Shown here: piece by piece, positions 38,377-51,135 of the stretch | Layout: each line of letters opens with the position of its first letter | Position numbering within the stretch: the first letter of the stretch is position 1 | DNA from: Lumnitzera littorea | Taxonomy: Eukaryota; Streptophyta; Magnoliopsida; Myrtales; Combretaceae | Reading direction: 5' to 3' | NCBI GenBank assembly: GCA_024138015.1 | Contig: JAMXBB010000011.1 | Coordinates: 31,078,047-31,142,046, forward strand | Length of the DNA stretch: 64,000 nt | Notes under the pieces: generated by a model | Databases searched by the model: none | What the model was told of the DNA's origin: nothing | Seen by the model: the letters and a program-made list of their open reading frames with translations, nothing else | Position numbers and translations under genes: made by a program

Positions 38377-38850
38377 GGACTCCCTCGCATACTCCTGCTT
38401 TATAAGTTCATCAACCCATCTTTTCAGCTCAATAGCCTATTTAAGGTTTATCTTATACGTTGGTAAGTTCAGTAGGGTAGCACCTAGTTGTAGATCAATA
38501 CAATGCTCTATGCCTCAAACTGGTAGCAATCCTTTAGGCAGCTCTTCCAAAAACAAGTCAGAAAACTCATCTAGTAAGCTTTGGATTTCATCTAGAACAT
38601 CTTATAATTCCTTCATCTCTAACAATTTCCTAACCAATAGGAACATAGGTTCAACAACCTTCTCAAGAGATTAGAGCTCTCTATGGCTCATCACTAAGGC
38701 TTTCTTTTTACCAGCTCGAGTCAACTAATTATAAGTTTCATCCACTTTGGATGGGGTCATAGGTTGCAACATATTCTTTCTTCCATCCTTAACAAAGGCA
38801 TAAGTGTTCTTATACCCGTCGTAAGTGATACGTCGGTCAAACAACCAAGG

Positions 38851-39078
38851 TTATCCAAGTAGTAGATGTGAAGCTCCCATAGAGACGATATCGTAAACTA
38901 CTTTGTCCTTGTACACATTCATAAGACTAAACAGTATGGTCACTTGTTCAGTCATGTGCAAAGTACCCTTGTCATAAAGCCAATGTAGCTTATGAGGTTG
39001 GGGATGCTTTGCGGTCGACAGACCCAACCTCTGCACAAAGAATTGCACAACCACATTAGTACAACTTCCTCCATCCAC
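38851..39078 (-). pseudogene. element C aspartic protease
   Basis: Frame begins MDGGSCTNVV (active-site D-G-G form), followed by KLGLST-like and PHKLHWLYDKGTL blocks and DIVSMGASHLLLG, the order seen in plant gypsy proteases. The flap end lies in the ILLG segment. Frame is open for 75 residues only. Confidence 0.8.
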
Positions 39079-39329
39079 TATAATTGTGTATAATTGGCCT
39101 TTGACAGTACACTTGATATGGAACAGATTCTGCCTTTAGTTTTCCCCAAGGTTCGACAACAAACTCAATACTTATCTTAAGACTAGGGTTATCACTTCTC
39201 TCTGGTCGGTATAAACGCAAGTCTCCTCTTTCTCATTAGCCTTAGGTATTCCAACATCTTCTTTCTCGAGCTCGCTTTCTTCGATGCTATCTACCATATT
39301 TCCTCAGAGCACCATTATGTGTCAATTCA

Positions 39330-39376
39330 GACACTCAGTGGCCATATGTCTGAAGCCTAGGCATTTAAAGCATTTT
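39330..39376 (-). pseudogene. element C gag zinc knuckle
   Basis: The minus strand reads KCFKCLGFRHMATECL, an intact CX2CX4HX4C knuckle that would bind element RNA. Confidence 0.85.
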
Positions 39377-40530
39377 ACCTCGTTGGTCTTTCGTCCAGAG
39401 GTCTACCCTTTTCCATTTATCCTTGAAGGTAGCGTACTCTCGGCTTGGCCTGGATGATTGGCTTAGCCTTGTTAGGTTGTTCAACTGTCTTTAGATCGGT
39501 CATTCATATCCTTGACCATGATTGGCTTCCTCGGCTTAACTCGATAAGATTGGCGCGATACTGGGACTTATGAGAATGTTGGCCTAAGTCAGCTTAAGAA
39601 ACTTCTTCTCTACCTTTCGACTCTCTATGCTATCATGATGACCTCCTCCAATGTGTAAAACATCTATACTTCTACGATATTGTGAATCTCATACTTGAGC
39701 CTAGAAATGAACCTCGATACTATATAGGCCTCTATTTCTTCTAAGTCAACTCAAATCAATAATATCTAGAACTCCCTTATATAATCATCAATAGATTGGT
39801 TCCCTTGCATAGCTCTTACAATTTTGCAAACGTATCTTATAGATAGGTCTCGGGTACAAATCTGCCTCTTAAAAACCATTTCATCTCCTCTTAAGTTCTA
39901 ATACCTCATCTTCTATCTCTTGCTCTAGCTACGTTTAGATTCTTCCACCACATGGTGCCATACCTAGTAAACTCCAATGCAGTAAGTTAGACTTTGACCG
40001 TATACTCATACCCATAACATTCAAATACTTTCTCAACCTTCTCTTCCCACTCCAAGAATTTGTCTACATCTCTACTTCCACTAAAGGGTGGGATTTGCAC
40101 CTTGATAATGTCTAGCCTTCAAGGAACTCGACATCCTTGTCCCTACACTTAGTAATAACCTACTTCTTCTTCTCAAAACTCTTTAACATCCAACTCCTCA
40201 TCATCTTCCCTAATCTTCTCCAACTCTAATCTTCATCTAACAACTTGGTTTACTATTCCTCCAACTTATGGTGGTCAAATTGGGCAATTAGTTCAATTGC
40301 CTTGGCCATAGTGTCTTTTAGGAGCGTCTTCCTATGGGTTTTACTGCTATACACCTTGAGGTTGTTGTTTATTAACTTGCATTGTGGTGACTAGACTTTC
40401 AACAAGGTTTGTAAGTCTGTCAAGTTTGTCGTCGATCGACCTTGAGGTGTTACTACCATTATGACCACGACCAAGTTAAGCATCACTGCTTTGGTCACCA
40501 ATAGCACCTTGAACACTTGAATCAAACATG
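39377..40530 (-). pseudogene. element C gag core (broken)
   Basis: Upstream of the knuckle on the minus strand, ending near an ATG at about 40530 (read as MFDSSVQGAIGD). The region near 39850-39600 corresponds to the gag core seen in D (42000-42330) but is broken by frameshifts and stops. Confidence 0.6.
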
Positions 40531-40816
40531 GTACAGTACTTCTCAAGCAAATTAACAACTTGCTAACAATAGCAATACCTATTAGTTACTCAAATAAAAT
40601 AGAAACAAACTTGCTTTGTTTCCGCAATGTGAAATAGAGTAAAAATTGAGTAACAATAAAACTACTCTTACTATCACACCAATACACTACAATGGCTATA
40701 GAAGGAGCATAGTAGCCATAGAAGGAATACAGCAGCCACAAGTAGTAAAGTGAACAAAAACTTTACCGCAACTTCACATACTCCCTCATGGAATTGTGCT
40801 CTAATATTAGCGAAGT

Positions 40817-41661
40817 TGATGCGTCTCCAGGGTCGAACACACGGAGAGACACCATAACGAAGCAAACCAAAAACAATAGAAAAAGTTAGTAAAGTCTAGG
40901 CAACTACTGAATGGATATGACACACCACTCAATCCTACTCAGCCTACAATCTGCTGGATATGATACAACGATCCGAACTAAAGGGTCACTTACCATTATT
41001 CCTTATTAAAGGGAATAGATAAGAGTTGAATGACAACAAGAACACTAAAGTTGCTCAAATGAATAATTCTATATTAAGGAGATCATTTTCGTCCATATAC
41101 AAGAAAGTGAGAGTTTTTATACTCGTCCATTAAGGTTACTTTACATGTATGAAAAGACAAAAGGGTATTCTATAACTAGGTTACATAAGACATACTAAAA
41201 AAGGTAAAAAAGACAAAGAATATTTAGTGTGAAAAAGAAAGAATCATTCTAGAATACTATGTTAGAAGACATGTATCGCTTTGCGTCTAGATCGGAGAAA
41301 TAGGGTACAAAGTAGGTAGAAACAGAGTAACACTTATGGTCAGAGGTCGACCTGACATGGACTAGGTTAGGGACCAATTAGTTCTTTTGAAGAGAAGTCA
41401 ACTTGATTTAAGGTTGATTGCTTATGGTCGAATCGAAAGCTTGCCTCAACTACTCTTAGGTTGTCTCTTAGGATAAAGCGTTACTATTGAACAGGGGTAG
41501 ATTTGATACATGTAAAGATCTGATAGTTAGGTCAACAAGAGATCAGCTCAGGATAAGAATCTTCGTCTCAACTATGGCCTAGAGCTAGTATCCTCCGAGC
41601 GAGTCCTTAAAGTCCTCTAGCTCGGTTACGCGTGATCAGTCCAACGGGTTGAATCTTTTCA
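40817..41661 (-). repeat. element C 5' LTR
   Basis: Partner of 31287-32141; TGATGCGTCTCC to GAATCTTTTCA in plus orientation. Confidence 0.85.
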
Positions 41662-42640
41662 ACAAGCTAATGAATTACCTAAGAGAAGGCCTAATCGATA
41701 TACTCAAGCTAATGCTCAGATTCAACTACATTAAGCTAAAGGAGTAGGTAGAGTTGCTAAATGTAGACTAACGTTAGACGAGATCAAAGAGGAAGATGAG
41801 GAAGAAGGTGATGAAGCAAAAGAGTATTATGAACTCGAGGAGAGGAATATTTGAGCTCCTAGAGTGGAATGGTTGATAATGCATATCCTTAGTTTTTTTT
41901 TTTTTTTTTGAAGTGGTGATGCTAAGGACTACCTAAACTAGGTAGATAAGATTGAGAAACAATTTAGCCATGAAGTGCTTGACAATGCTAAGGCTAAACT
42001 TGCTATGCTGGAGTTTAATGGCTATGCAACCTTATGGTGGAAGAACTTACAAGCTACCTATAGAAGAGAAGGTGAACATGAAGTTAGGAGTTGGGATAAG
42101 ATGAAGAGAGCCACAAAGAGGAGGTTTGTTCTGAGTTATTATTTGTGGGATGCCTTATAGAGATTACAAGAGTTGAGACAAGGAAGATCAAGTGTCAATG
42201 TACATGTGAAGGAATTCCAAATGTAGATGATCCAATGTGAAGTTATTGAGCTTGAAGACCGAACTGTATCATGATTCATTAATGGGTTGAAGTACGAGAT
42301 TGGAGATATTCTATAGAACATGGACATTAGATCATTTGGTGAAGCTATTCGAGCTACGCAAAGAAATGAGAGGCACCAAATAGGGAGATTTTGAGCTCCT
42401 ATCAGTTGACCTACCACTAGCCAACCTATTTCGAGCAGATCAATGTGATGGCAACCAAGTAAAGTTACTAAAACCTAACCTACTTAAGCTATTTAAGTAG
42501 AGGAAAAGGTGATCTGAAGGAAATTTGAGAAGGGCTAGAGCTTAAGAAGGAAGAGAAGTGAGATCAAGTACTTCTAGTGTCAAGGATTTAGGCACATCGC
42601 TACCTAATATCCAAACAAAAGAACTATGGTGATCCAAGGT
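41662..42640 (+). pseudogene. element D gag, main part, with zinc knuckle
   Basis: 41975-42160 shows the gag core start: AKAKLAMLEFNGYATLWWKN, then WDKMKRATKRRF. Around 42170-42330 the QGRSSVNVHVKEFQ-like part follows. At about 42570-42610 a knuckle reads CQGFRHIAT with the first Cys lost (Tyr, then a stop). An acidic Glu-rich stretch precedes it (41780-41850). Confidence 0.75.
41890..41910 (+). repeat. poly-T run in D gag
   Basis: About 19 consecutive T bases interrupt the gag frame. Probably a slippage expansion after the element died. Confidence 0.8.
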
Positions 42641-42861
42641 GAAGCACCAACCATTAAGGTAGACAATACTGATGAGGAAGTAGAAGAGCTGAAAGAGATC
42701 AGATAGACCGAACTATCTAAGGAGGAAGAAGTCATCTATAGTAAGGAAAGTAACTTTATGTCTGCTATCTTAGTATTGAGGAGAACAATAAGTACAATTC
42801 TATGCCCGAAGGCGAGCAGTAAGAGAATCTATTCTACATTGGATGTAAGGTAAATGAGTCA

Positions 42862-43077
42862 TTGTGTGCATTAATTATTGATAGTGGTAGCTACACCAAT
42901 GTAGCATTTGCTTTCATGGTCCAACAATTGAAGTTATCAACCAAACCCTACCCCAAGCCTTATAAACTATATTGGCTTAGTGATAAGGGAGCCCTTCAAG
43001 TGAATAAACAAGTGACTATGCCAATCAATACTGGAAATTATCGAAAAGAAGTACTCTATGATATGTTACCTATGTAG
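42862..43077 (+). pseudogene. element D aspartic protease
   Basis: Reads CALIIDSGSYTNVAF with active-site Asp-Ser-Gly, then KPYKLYWLSDKGAL and VLYDMLPM. Same order as in element C. The frame ends in a stop where the DVVPM-type segment should continue. Confidence 0.8.
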
Positions 43078-43499
43078 GTATTCTTCTTAGATGACCCAGG
43101 ATGTTTGACCAAAGTATGATATACCATGGAAGGAAGAACACATGTTCCTTGGAGTACAAGGGTAAGAAGGTGAAGTTGAGCCCTATGATTGTTAAACAAG
43201 TTAAAAGCATACAAACTCAATTAAGACAAGTTTTGAAGAAAGAGGCTTTGGTGATGACCTGAATTAAGCTGAAGAGAGAGATGGAGCTTGAAGAGCCGGC
43301 TTATTTGTTGGCCAAAAGGTTACTTGAGATGAGGGGATCGGATGAGGAGTTACTATCTACCGAAGTGAAATCCTTTTTAGATAAGTTTGTTGACCTATTC
43401 TAAGGAGAACTGTCAACAGGTTTGCCTTCCCTTTGAGGTATTGAGCATGCAACTGACTTATATCCAAGAGCCATACTGCCAAACAAGCCTACCTATAGG

Positions 43500-44110
43500 C
43501 TAAACCCTGAATAGGCTACCAAGCTGTAAATATAGGTAAATGAGTTATTGAAGAGATGGTATGTACAAGATTCCCTAAGCTCCTATGTTGTGCCAGCCTT
43601 ATTAAAACCAAAGAAAAATGGGACATGGAGGATGTGTATAGATAACCAAGTCATCAATCACATTATCATCAAGTATAGGTACCTTATACTAAGACGATGA
43701 TACGCTTAATGAGTTGAATGGAGCAAGAGTATTCTCTAAGGTTTATCTTAAATCTAGATACCATCATATCCTAATACAAGAGGGAGATGAATGGAAGACT
43801 ACATTCAAGATACACCATAGATTGTATGAATGGCTTGTGATGCCATTTAGATTATCAAATGTACCGAGTACGTTTATGCAACTGATGAGCCATGTGCTTT
43901 AAGAACTAATAGGGAAATTTGTGGTGGAATAATTAGATGACCTTCTAGTCTATAATCCCAATTTAGAGACTCACTAAGAGCATCGCCAAGCAGCTTTCTT
44001 AAAACTTCGAGTTGAGAAACTTTACACCAATTTGAAGAAATGAAACTTATGTTAACCTAAGGTAATCTTTCTAGGGTTTGTTGTAAGTGGTATGGGCGAT
44101 TACTAAGTGG
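43500..44110 (+). pseudogene. element D reverse transcriptase (broken)
   Basis: Pieces: LLKPKKNGTWRMCIDNQVIN near 43600, NGARVFSKVYLKSRYHHI and WKTTFKIHHRLYEWLVMPF (43714-43902). The YxDD box is damaged: a stop stands just before LDDLLVYN at about 43930. KVIFLGFVVS follows near 44060. Confidence 0.8.
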
Positions 44111-44199
44111 CCTACACTGACCTGCTCAGCCGACATATGAAACTTTCATAACTTAGCATCCTTCTATTGTTGATTTATAAGATATTTCAATACGATTGT

Positions 44200-44818
44200 A
44201 GCCTTACTTACTGAATTGTCAAAGAAAAATGTTGAATTCAAGTAGGAAGAAAAGGAACAAAGGGGTTTTGAAGAGGTAAAAGAAAAGCTGACTACCACCT
44301 TTGTCTTAGCTCTGTTGAGCTTTGACAAAGTGTTTGAAGTAGAGTGTGACGTGTTCAAACTAGGCATAGGTGCTGTGCTGATGCAAGAGGGCTAACCTAT
44401 TGCTTACTTTAGCAAAAGGCTTAGAAGAGCCATACTTAACTATTCTATTTATGATAAGGAGAGTTACTCCTAGATCTAATCCCTAACAATATGGCAACAT
44501 TATTTAGTGCTATGCTGATGCAAGAGGGCTAACCTATTGCTTACTTTAGCAAAAGGCTTAAAAGAGCCATACTTAACTATTCTATTTATGATAAGGAGAG
44601 TTACTCCTTGATCCAATCCCTAATAATATGGCAACATTATTTGCTACCAAAGGAATTTGTGATTCACATTGATCATGAATCTTTAAGGTATCTGAAGAAC
44701 CAACCTAAGTTGTCTAGAAGACAAGCCAACTAGTTTGACTTCATCGAGGGATTTTCTTATGTCATGAGGTACAGGAATAGCAAGAACAATGTAATGGCCG
44801 ATGCCCTATTAAGATGAC
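44200..44818 (+). pseudogene. element D RNase H, with internal duplication
   Basis: Shows LMQEG-PIAYFSK, NYSIYDKESY, WQHYLLPKEFVIHIDHESL, RYLKNQPKLS, FDFIEGFSYVMRYRN and NVMADALL. A 137-bp block (44376-44512) is repeated directly at 44513-44649, so the first half of the domain occurs twice. Stops are frequent. Confidence 0.8.
44376..44649 (+). repeat. 137-bp tandem duplication in D RNase H
   Basis: Two head-to-tail copies with only a few differences, for example CTTAGAAG/CTTAAAAG and CTAGATC/CTTGATC. The near identity contrasts with the strong decay of the element's LTR pair, so the duplication is much younger than the insertion. Confidence 0.9.
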
Positions 44819-44889
44819 ATTCCTTCTTGACTAAATTGCAGACTAGCTTGCTTGGTTTTTTTATGATGGATTTGTATGCTACAAATCCA

Positions 44890-46030
44890 CATTTTTGTCC
44901 AATCTATTCCTAATGTAAAGAAGGTTGAACACTTGATGTTATCACATGTAGGACAGAAACTTCTTTAGAAAGAGGAGATTGTGTATCCTGACCTATTTTA
45001 TGAGAGAATTGCTAGTAAGCGAGGTGTATGGTGGAGGATCATCTAGACATTTTGGCAAGCACCAAACTCATGAGATACTAGATTCTTTTGGCCAAAAATG
45101 ATGAGGGATGTCCTAGTTGTGTTGGAAAGGTATGCAACCTATAGAAAGGCAAAGAGCCAAGCTGAGCATGAATAACATCTACTATTGCCGGTCCCGACGA
45201 AACTATGGTCCAAGCTGAGCACGGACTTTATGTTAAGTTTGCCTAGGATGTCCTGAGGGAAGGACTCTATCATGGTGGCCGTAGACCATTTCAGCAAGAT
45301 AGCACATTTCGTGCCTTGTTCTAAAACTAATGACTTTTCAACTTTCTCTTTTCTTTTCTTGTAGGAGGTTGTTAAACTTCATGGGGTACACAGGACCATT
45401 ATTTCAAACCAAGACCTAAAGTTCTTGAGAACGTTATGGAGACAAATGGGAACCAAACTATTGTACAACACATCATATCATCTACAAAAGGATGAATAAA
45501 CTAAGGTTATCAATAAGACAGTTGGAACTTTACTCCTAGTTGCTATTGGTCGAAACATGCCCAATTGGGATCAATGCCTGCCTATAATTGAGTTCGCTTA
45601 CAATAAGACCATCCATAGTATCACAAACATGTCATTATTTGAAGTCACCTATGAGTTCAATGCTAAACATTCAGTAGAGCAAATACCCCTTTCGAGTTAA
45701 GATGATAACCAATTAACTATAAAGAGATTCAAAGCCGTTAAGGTAATGCACCAGAAGGTTATAGAACATTTGAGCTAAGTTGCTACTATGCTTAAGAGAT
45801 AGGACCTAGGGTAGAAGAACAGGGAGTTTCAGCTTGGTGATTTCGTCTAGATCTACCTTAGTAAAGAACGATTCTAAAGTTTAAGGAAGAGCAAGTTAAC
45901 TTCCAAGGCTGACGAACCATTTAAAGTACTTAAAAAGATTAATCCTAATGCCTATAGGATTAAACTACGTAAAGATTATAAATTCTTAGACTCTTTTAAC
46001 ATTACTGACCTCAACTCATATACTCCTAAA
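44890..46030 (+). pseudogene. element D integrase (broken)
   Basis: In order: a decayed zinc region (HQTHEILDSFWPKMMRDV-like, 45060-45120), then VPTKLWSKLSTDFMLSLPR with first catalytic Asp near 45215, MVAVDHFSKIAHFVPC (45270-45320), VVKLHGVHRTIISNQD (second Asp, 45365-45415), and the GPF/Y-type end with NPNAYRIKL near 45945-45970. It ends close to the polypurine tract; no chromodomain is seen. Confidence 0.75.
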
Positions 46031-46080
46031 GACGAGCAACGTGAGCTTAGCTAGATTTGATCTTAAATCTCACACAACCC

Positions 46081-46088
46081 AAAGGGGA
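46081..46088 (+). other. element D polypurine tract
   Basis: AAAGGGGA directly before the TG of the 3' LTR, the primer for plus-strand synthesis in LTR elements. Confidence 0.75.
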
Positions 46089-46913
46089 TGATAGGGATCG
46101 TAGTCCAATCATGCACTCTTGAGCTCAAGGACTCGTTCATATGGTTCGTCAAGCTATCTAATGGGAGTTAAACTTAGAAGAGCAATACATTCTCCAATCT
46201 AACTTACCAAGTTACTCTGCTCTCCACCTCATCCAATGGACTTTTGAGGTCACCAACCTATGGTCAAGCAAACCCCTTAACAATATATCAGTCTAAGGTC
46301 ATGCATCGAACCTACATACCTCAACCTAATATGTTACTAAAGTAAAGCTAATGCCGATCACAAACTAACCAATCAAGGCCGACTTGAAAATAGACTACCT
46401 CTTAAACTAGCCCTTCCCTAATCTAAACATCCGAGCTATCGAGCACCCGACCTTGACTTGATTTGCTTAGAACCTACTTTGCTAGGCAAATAGCATTTGT
46501 AGGACCACAAAAATGGACATTTGACATGTACCCCTTTTTTGACATCCATACTATCCTATTTATGCCCGAATAACCCCTTTTTGTTGAATTACAACATTAC
46601 CCATGTAAATTATTCCTTTTTCCTTTCTGATAGGAATCTTTTTGTAATTTGTACTAACCTAGGACTTACCCTAATTGGGTCATATAAATACTTGTCAATT
46701 GTAATAGCCATAATAGTGAATGATAATGATATTCAAACATCCCCTTCTTGCATAAGCTAAGTAACCCTCACTTACTCTCGTTTACTCTTATCTGATCCAT
46801 CGTAAGCATGGATTCATGGTAGTGCCCTCTAACCATACTTATGTATAATATAAAGTGTGACCTGAGCTTATGTGAGGCATTGATACGTCATATCCTCCAT
46901 AGTGCATAAGAAC
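46089..46913 (+). repeat. element D 3' LTR, first part
   Basis: Aligns with 29838-30670. Broken at AGAAC (46909-46913) by element E; the rest is 56438-56552. Confidence 0.9.
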
Positions 46914-47826
46914 TAATGTAAACTAGATCTAAGGACAGATAAGGCCAATCACGGGGGTAAGTCCAAGCTTGTGGAAAGCTTGAAATATGAAGTGAGAAAT
47001 GCATTAAAATAAGGAAAGTAAAATAACCAAACCCATGAATAGCTCTAAGGATATGATGTACTAGAGAACTTCCGAGGGCTCACGGCACAACTCAATATAA
47101 CATACAAGATAGTCCGGTGAGGGTACTCACCACTTAGCCTTGTTTAAGGGTTAGGATAAGAGCAAAGTAAGTAAACAAGTTGTAAGCAAGTTCACAAAAG
47201 GAAGAATATTCAATATCAAATGTATGATGGCAATCTCCTTACAACTACATGTATAGTGGGTATTTATACCCTAAAAAGTAAGATAACCTACCTAAAATTG
47301 AAAAGACCAAAAAAGGTATCATTTAAAAGAAGTAATGTGCAAGGAATAATAATGGTACAATTGAAAATACAACAAAAATGAGTGTCTTGTATGAAAGATT
47401 TTGTCATGTGCTTGCTTAAGCATGTAGCTCTCTATAGATGGGTGACTTTTTGGTAGAAAAGACAAACTATACATTTAAGTTGGAGATTGCCGAGCCGAGG
47501 TGCCGAATAGAGGTAGTAGTTCAGTTGTGCTGAGCTAAGTAGATAATTCTTCTAAGGTGAATTTGCCTCGAATGTATTCAGTATGGCTCGAATTCATATC
47601 AGTTGAGCTAATGGTCGAATGACCCGATATGATGTTTAAGTGTAGTTCAAGTTAGCAACTAGAGATGAATGATGGGTATAAACGGGCTCAACTTAGCTAA
47701 GGCATCAAGTCAGCAGATTGCAGCAACTTGAACTCCTTAATGGTAGGTCTTAAAGAAAGAATTCACCTAACCATACTTTCTAGCCTTAGGGCTTGGGTCA
47801 AGGGTCTAGCCATCTAACTATTATCA
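46914..47826 (-). repeat. element E 3' LTR
   Basis: 913 bp, TAATGTAAAC to CTATTATCA; aligns with the split copy at 54231-56432. Confidence 0.88.
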
Positions 47827-49110
47827 TCTCCACTAAGCTAATTAGGATTTAGGATCAAATCTTGCCAATCCTTGTCCAAGTCCTCCTTAGGTCAGTAAAG
47901 GTTGAGGTTAGCAACATTAAATACATCTAACACTCTAAAGTCTTCTAAAAGCTCAAGTTAGTATGCATTGTCATTGATCTTCTAAAGTATCTTAAATGGT
48001 CCTTTAGCTTTAGAAGATAACTTGTTCTTCCTCTTATCGGGGAATCTTTCCTTACTCAAGTTTAACTACACTTGGTCTCTGGACTGAAACTACTTAGTCT
48101 TCCTTCATTTTCCTTTATCTTTTGGCTTTCTAGCAACTCTATCAATCTATTAGGTGATTCGTTAGTAGATTTGCTAGATGGACTAAGCTCTTGTCCTTAC
48201 CTCAAGATCTTCTTGGTCAATAGATGGCATGGGGATGTGATCAAAGGGTAGTTTAGGGTTGAAAACATAGATGACCTCAAATGGGGTATGCTTAGTGGTG
48301 GCATGTACTATTCTGTTGTAAGCGAATTTGGCCATAAGCAAGTAGATGTCCTAATCAGTTAAGTTCATTCCTACTATAGCTCAAAGTAGTAATCCTAGGG
48401 TATAGTTGAACATCTCATTCTAGCCATTAATTTAGGGATGGCAAGAGGTGCTTAACAGTAGTTTGGGTCTCATCCAACGTTAGAGGGTTCTTAAGAAATG
48501 GCGTAGAAATTTTGCGTCTCAGTCAAACACCACACTTTTTGGTACTTCATACAAGTGAACTACTTCCTGTGAAAACAAAGAAGAAATAGTCAAAGCATCA
48601 TTATTTTTCGTACAAGGCATGAAATGTGCCATTTTGCTAAGCCTATCTACGATAACCATCATAGAATCTTTGCCTTGGGTAATTCGAGGTAGTCCAAGGA
48701 CAATATCCATACTTAGGTCGACTTATGGTTTTGTTAGAACAGGTAAAGGCATTACTTTCCCTTACTTTGCTTGAGTCATTTCATTCTTATAGATAGTGCA
48801 TCTATCAATCACGCGATGCACATCACGCTTCATTCAAGGCTAGAAGAATCTATCATTCAACAGTTCATACATTCTCCACTCCTCAAAGTGTCTAGAGAGT
48901 TCTTTACTATCGGCTTCTCTCACTAATAACTCCCTTATCCAATAAGTTAGTACACATAACTTACCACCTCTGAATAGATAACCATCCTCTACATGATACT
49001 CATCCACTACTCTTCCTTCTCCACAATGCCTATACGTAAGGCTAAAATGAGGATCACTCTGATATTGTTCTCTTATGCTCACAAACTCTAACGATCTAGT
49101 CTATAACTCA
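47827..49110 (-). pseudogene. element E integrase (broken)
   Basis: Minus-strand pieces: 49082-48840 with LFRGGKLCVLT, RELLVREA and HFEEWRMYELLNDRFF (zinc region with one His changed to Asp); 48710-48519 with MDIVLGLPR (first catalytic Asp), VIVDRLSKMAHFMPC, EVVHLYEVPKSVVFD (second Asp); then tail fragments to 47830. Stops between pieces. Confidence 0.8.
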
Positions 49111-49518
49111 GAGAGTAGAATATGTCTCCTTAACAGGGCATCAATAACTAGATTACTCTTACCTTGCTTGTACTTAATGACAAAATTAAATCCCTCCAAA
49201 AATTCAATCCATCGGGCTTAACGTTTGGAAAGCTTAAATTAAATTTGTAAATATCTCAAGGACTTATGATTTGTGTATATGACAAACACTTTTGGTAAAA
49301 GATAATGTTGCCATATGCAAAGAGCCTAGATCATGGCCAAAAACTGTTTATCATATATAGAATAGTTCAATTGTACTTCTCTAAGCTTTTCGCTATCATA
49401 AGCCATATGTTGGTCTTCTTACATCAACATAGTTCAAATGTTGACAATTGACACATCGCATTTGAGCTTAAATACCTGGTTAAAGTTTGCTAGAGCCAAG
49501 ACTAGAGCAGAGGTCAAC
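49111..49518 (-). pseudogene. element E RNase H (broken)
   Basis: Minus strand near 49330-49140 has WQHYLLPKVFVIYTNHKSL-like and RYLQI-like blocks, then the usual end segment before the YALSRR-type motif. The domain is split at TCAAC (49514-49518) by G and resumes at 51136. Confidence 0.65.
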
Positions 49519-51130
49519 TAATAAGTGTAAATTACTTTACACTCTCAAGAGATGTTTAGGTATAGAATTGATTATAATTGTGATTTAAATCTTAAGTTTT
49601 AGTACTTGATTGGTATAAAATATTGATTTCAAGTAAATCACAAGTAAAGTGATGAAATATACACAAGAACAACGACATTTTAGTCACTCATGGCCATGAG
49701 GATAAGAAATCAGTGAAATAATATCAAGAAATATCAATCGAGGGCATAACAATGTAGAAATGAAAAATCCAGCCCTGATCACATCCTCAATCATGACTGT
49801 GATTAAGGAAGTATTGACGATCCCACTATCAATTGTGGTCGTGAATGTATAGTAGGAGGATGATCACGAAAAGGCTCACGAGCATGATGAAATTTAATAA
49901 AGCAATGAGGAGTTCATAGCCTTCATCACAGTCATGATTGGTAAAGAGAATTATGTTTTCGAGACTATCATGCCTCGAGTCATAGGCGTAATGAAAGGGG
50001 CATAATTGTTCTTTTCAACCTTTTCACACGAATCAATATGTAGAAAACATCAGGTGGTGTCATAAAGAGGCAGATTTGAGTCCTTTAAAGGGAAGAATAT
50101 AAATACACCGTAACTTGTAGAGAAAACAGATTGATTAGAACATTAATTCACAAACGAACACCAAATTATTCATCTATACCAATGTGTCTCATTTTACAGT
50201 AAAGTTTGTTTACATGTTGTAACACACATTTCTAGGAACGACTCGAGAGGGACGATGTGATTCATTGTTCGTACATTGTAAAGACTTCTACAATGAGATT
50301 CAAATAGGGTTGTGTTTCTTACTTATCTTATGTTAATTTCATTGTTATATCTACATTGTATTATTACATTTTGTTATTTTATCATATATGAGTAATATGT
50401 TAGGACTTGCTACATCACTTAGTATAATCAAGTGCATAGAATAGTATTTTCTTAATAAATGTTAATTTCGATGAATTATACTTAATGAATCTAAATATGG
50501 TGTAGTGCATGACATCGACTTAGGCTAAATTTCAATAGAATATGTCGAGAGACAATTTTATTAAATAGATCTAGTTTATTGGAACAACTTACTCTTGATA
50601 ATAGAGATATTATGAGGAAAGTTGCTGCATCCTTAAGGGAATTGATACATTAACATAACAATAATGCGATTCGAGTTAGCTGTTAATTAGGAAGAGATTC
50701 CAACAAATACAATTAGGATTAGAAGTAAGTAGTTCTAAGAAGAATGCTTACATACTGTAATTTCTCGTAGATGACAAGCATTGGGATAAAAAAATATTTT
50801 GGTAGTATCATGCTAAGTGGTGAAGCAAGTTTACATGTTAAATGTGTTGTTAGTAATTGTTTTGTAACCATTATGTTAGTGGCATTGGTTTATAGATTAG
50901 TGTAAGTTAGTTAACAATTTAGAGTTTCAATAATTAATCACTTGATAAATTGGATTACTAAATAGTAGGAAGAAAAATAAGTACTAATGTTTGAATCCTT
51001 TTCCCAGTAGAGACAACATTATACTCATCTATGCTATAAATGATAGGTACACTTGCCTTTTGAATCGAGTTAAGGATAAATTATAGGTTTATAAATTTTA
51101 AAACTTGGAAGCTCTCTTTAAAGGTGATCA
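49519..51130 (+). mobile_element. solo LTR G inside element E
   Basis: 1612 bp between perfect 5-bp duplications TCAAC (49514-49518 and 51131-51135). Begins TAATAAGTGTAAATT (TG lost to TA) and ends GGTGATCA. Near its right end it has GGTACACTTGCC (about 51048-51059), the phrase also present at the ends of K and H. Middle part has CATGAC/GTCATG-rich words (49750-49990). No coding capacity. Confidence 0.7.
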
Positions 51131-51135
51131 TCAAC

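Larger units (their letters stand above)
31287..41661 (-). mobile_element. element C: Ty3/gypsy inserted in D's gag
   Basis: LTRs at 31287-32141 (3') and 40817-41661 (5'), about 850 bp each. Primer-binding relic CTAATATTAGAGC on the minus strand at 40799-40811. Full set of pol domains in minus order; this is the least decayed element of the nest. Flanks ATGAG and ACAAG agree at three of five bases, a probable decayed target duplication. Insertion F splits its integrase. Confidence 0.85.
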
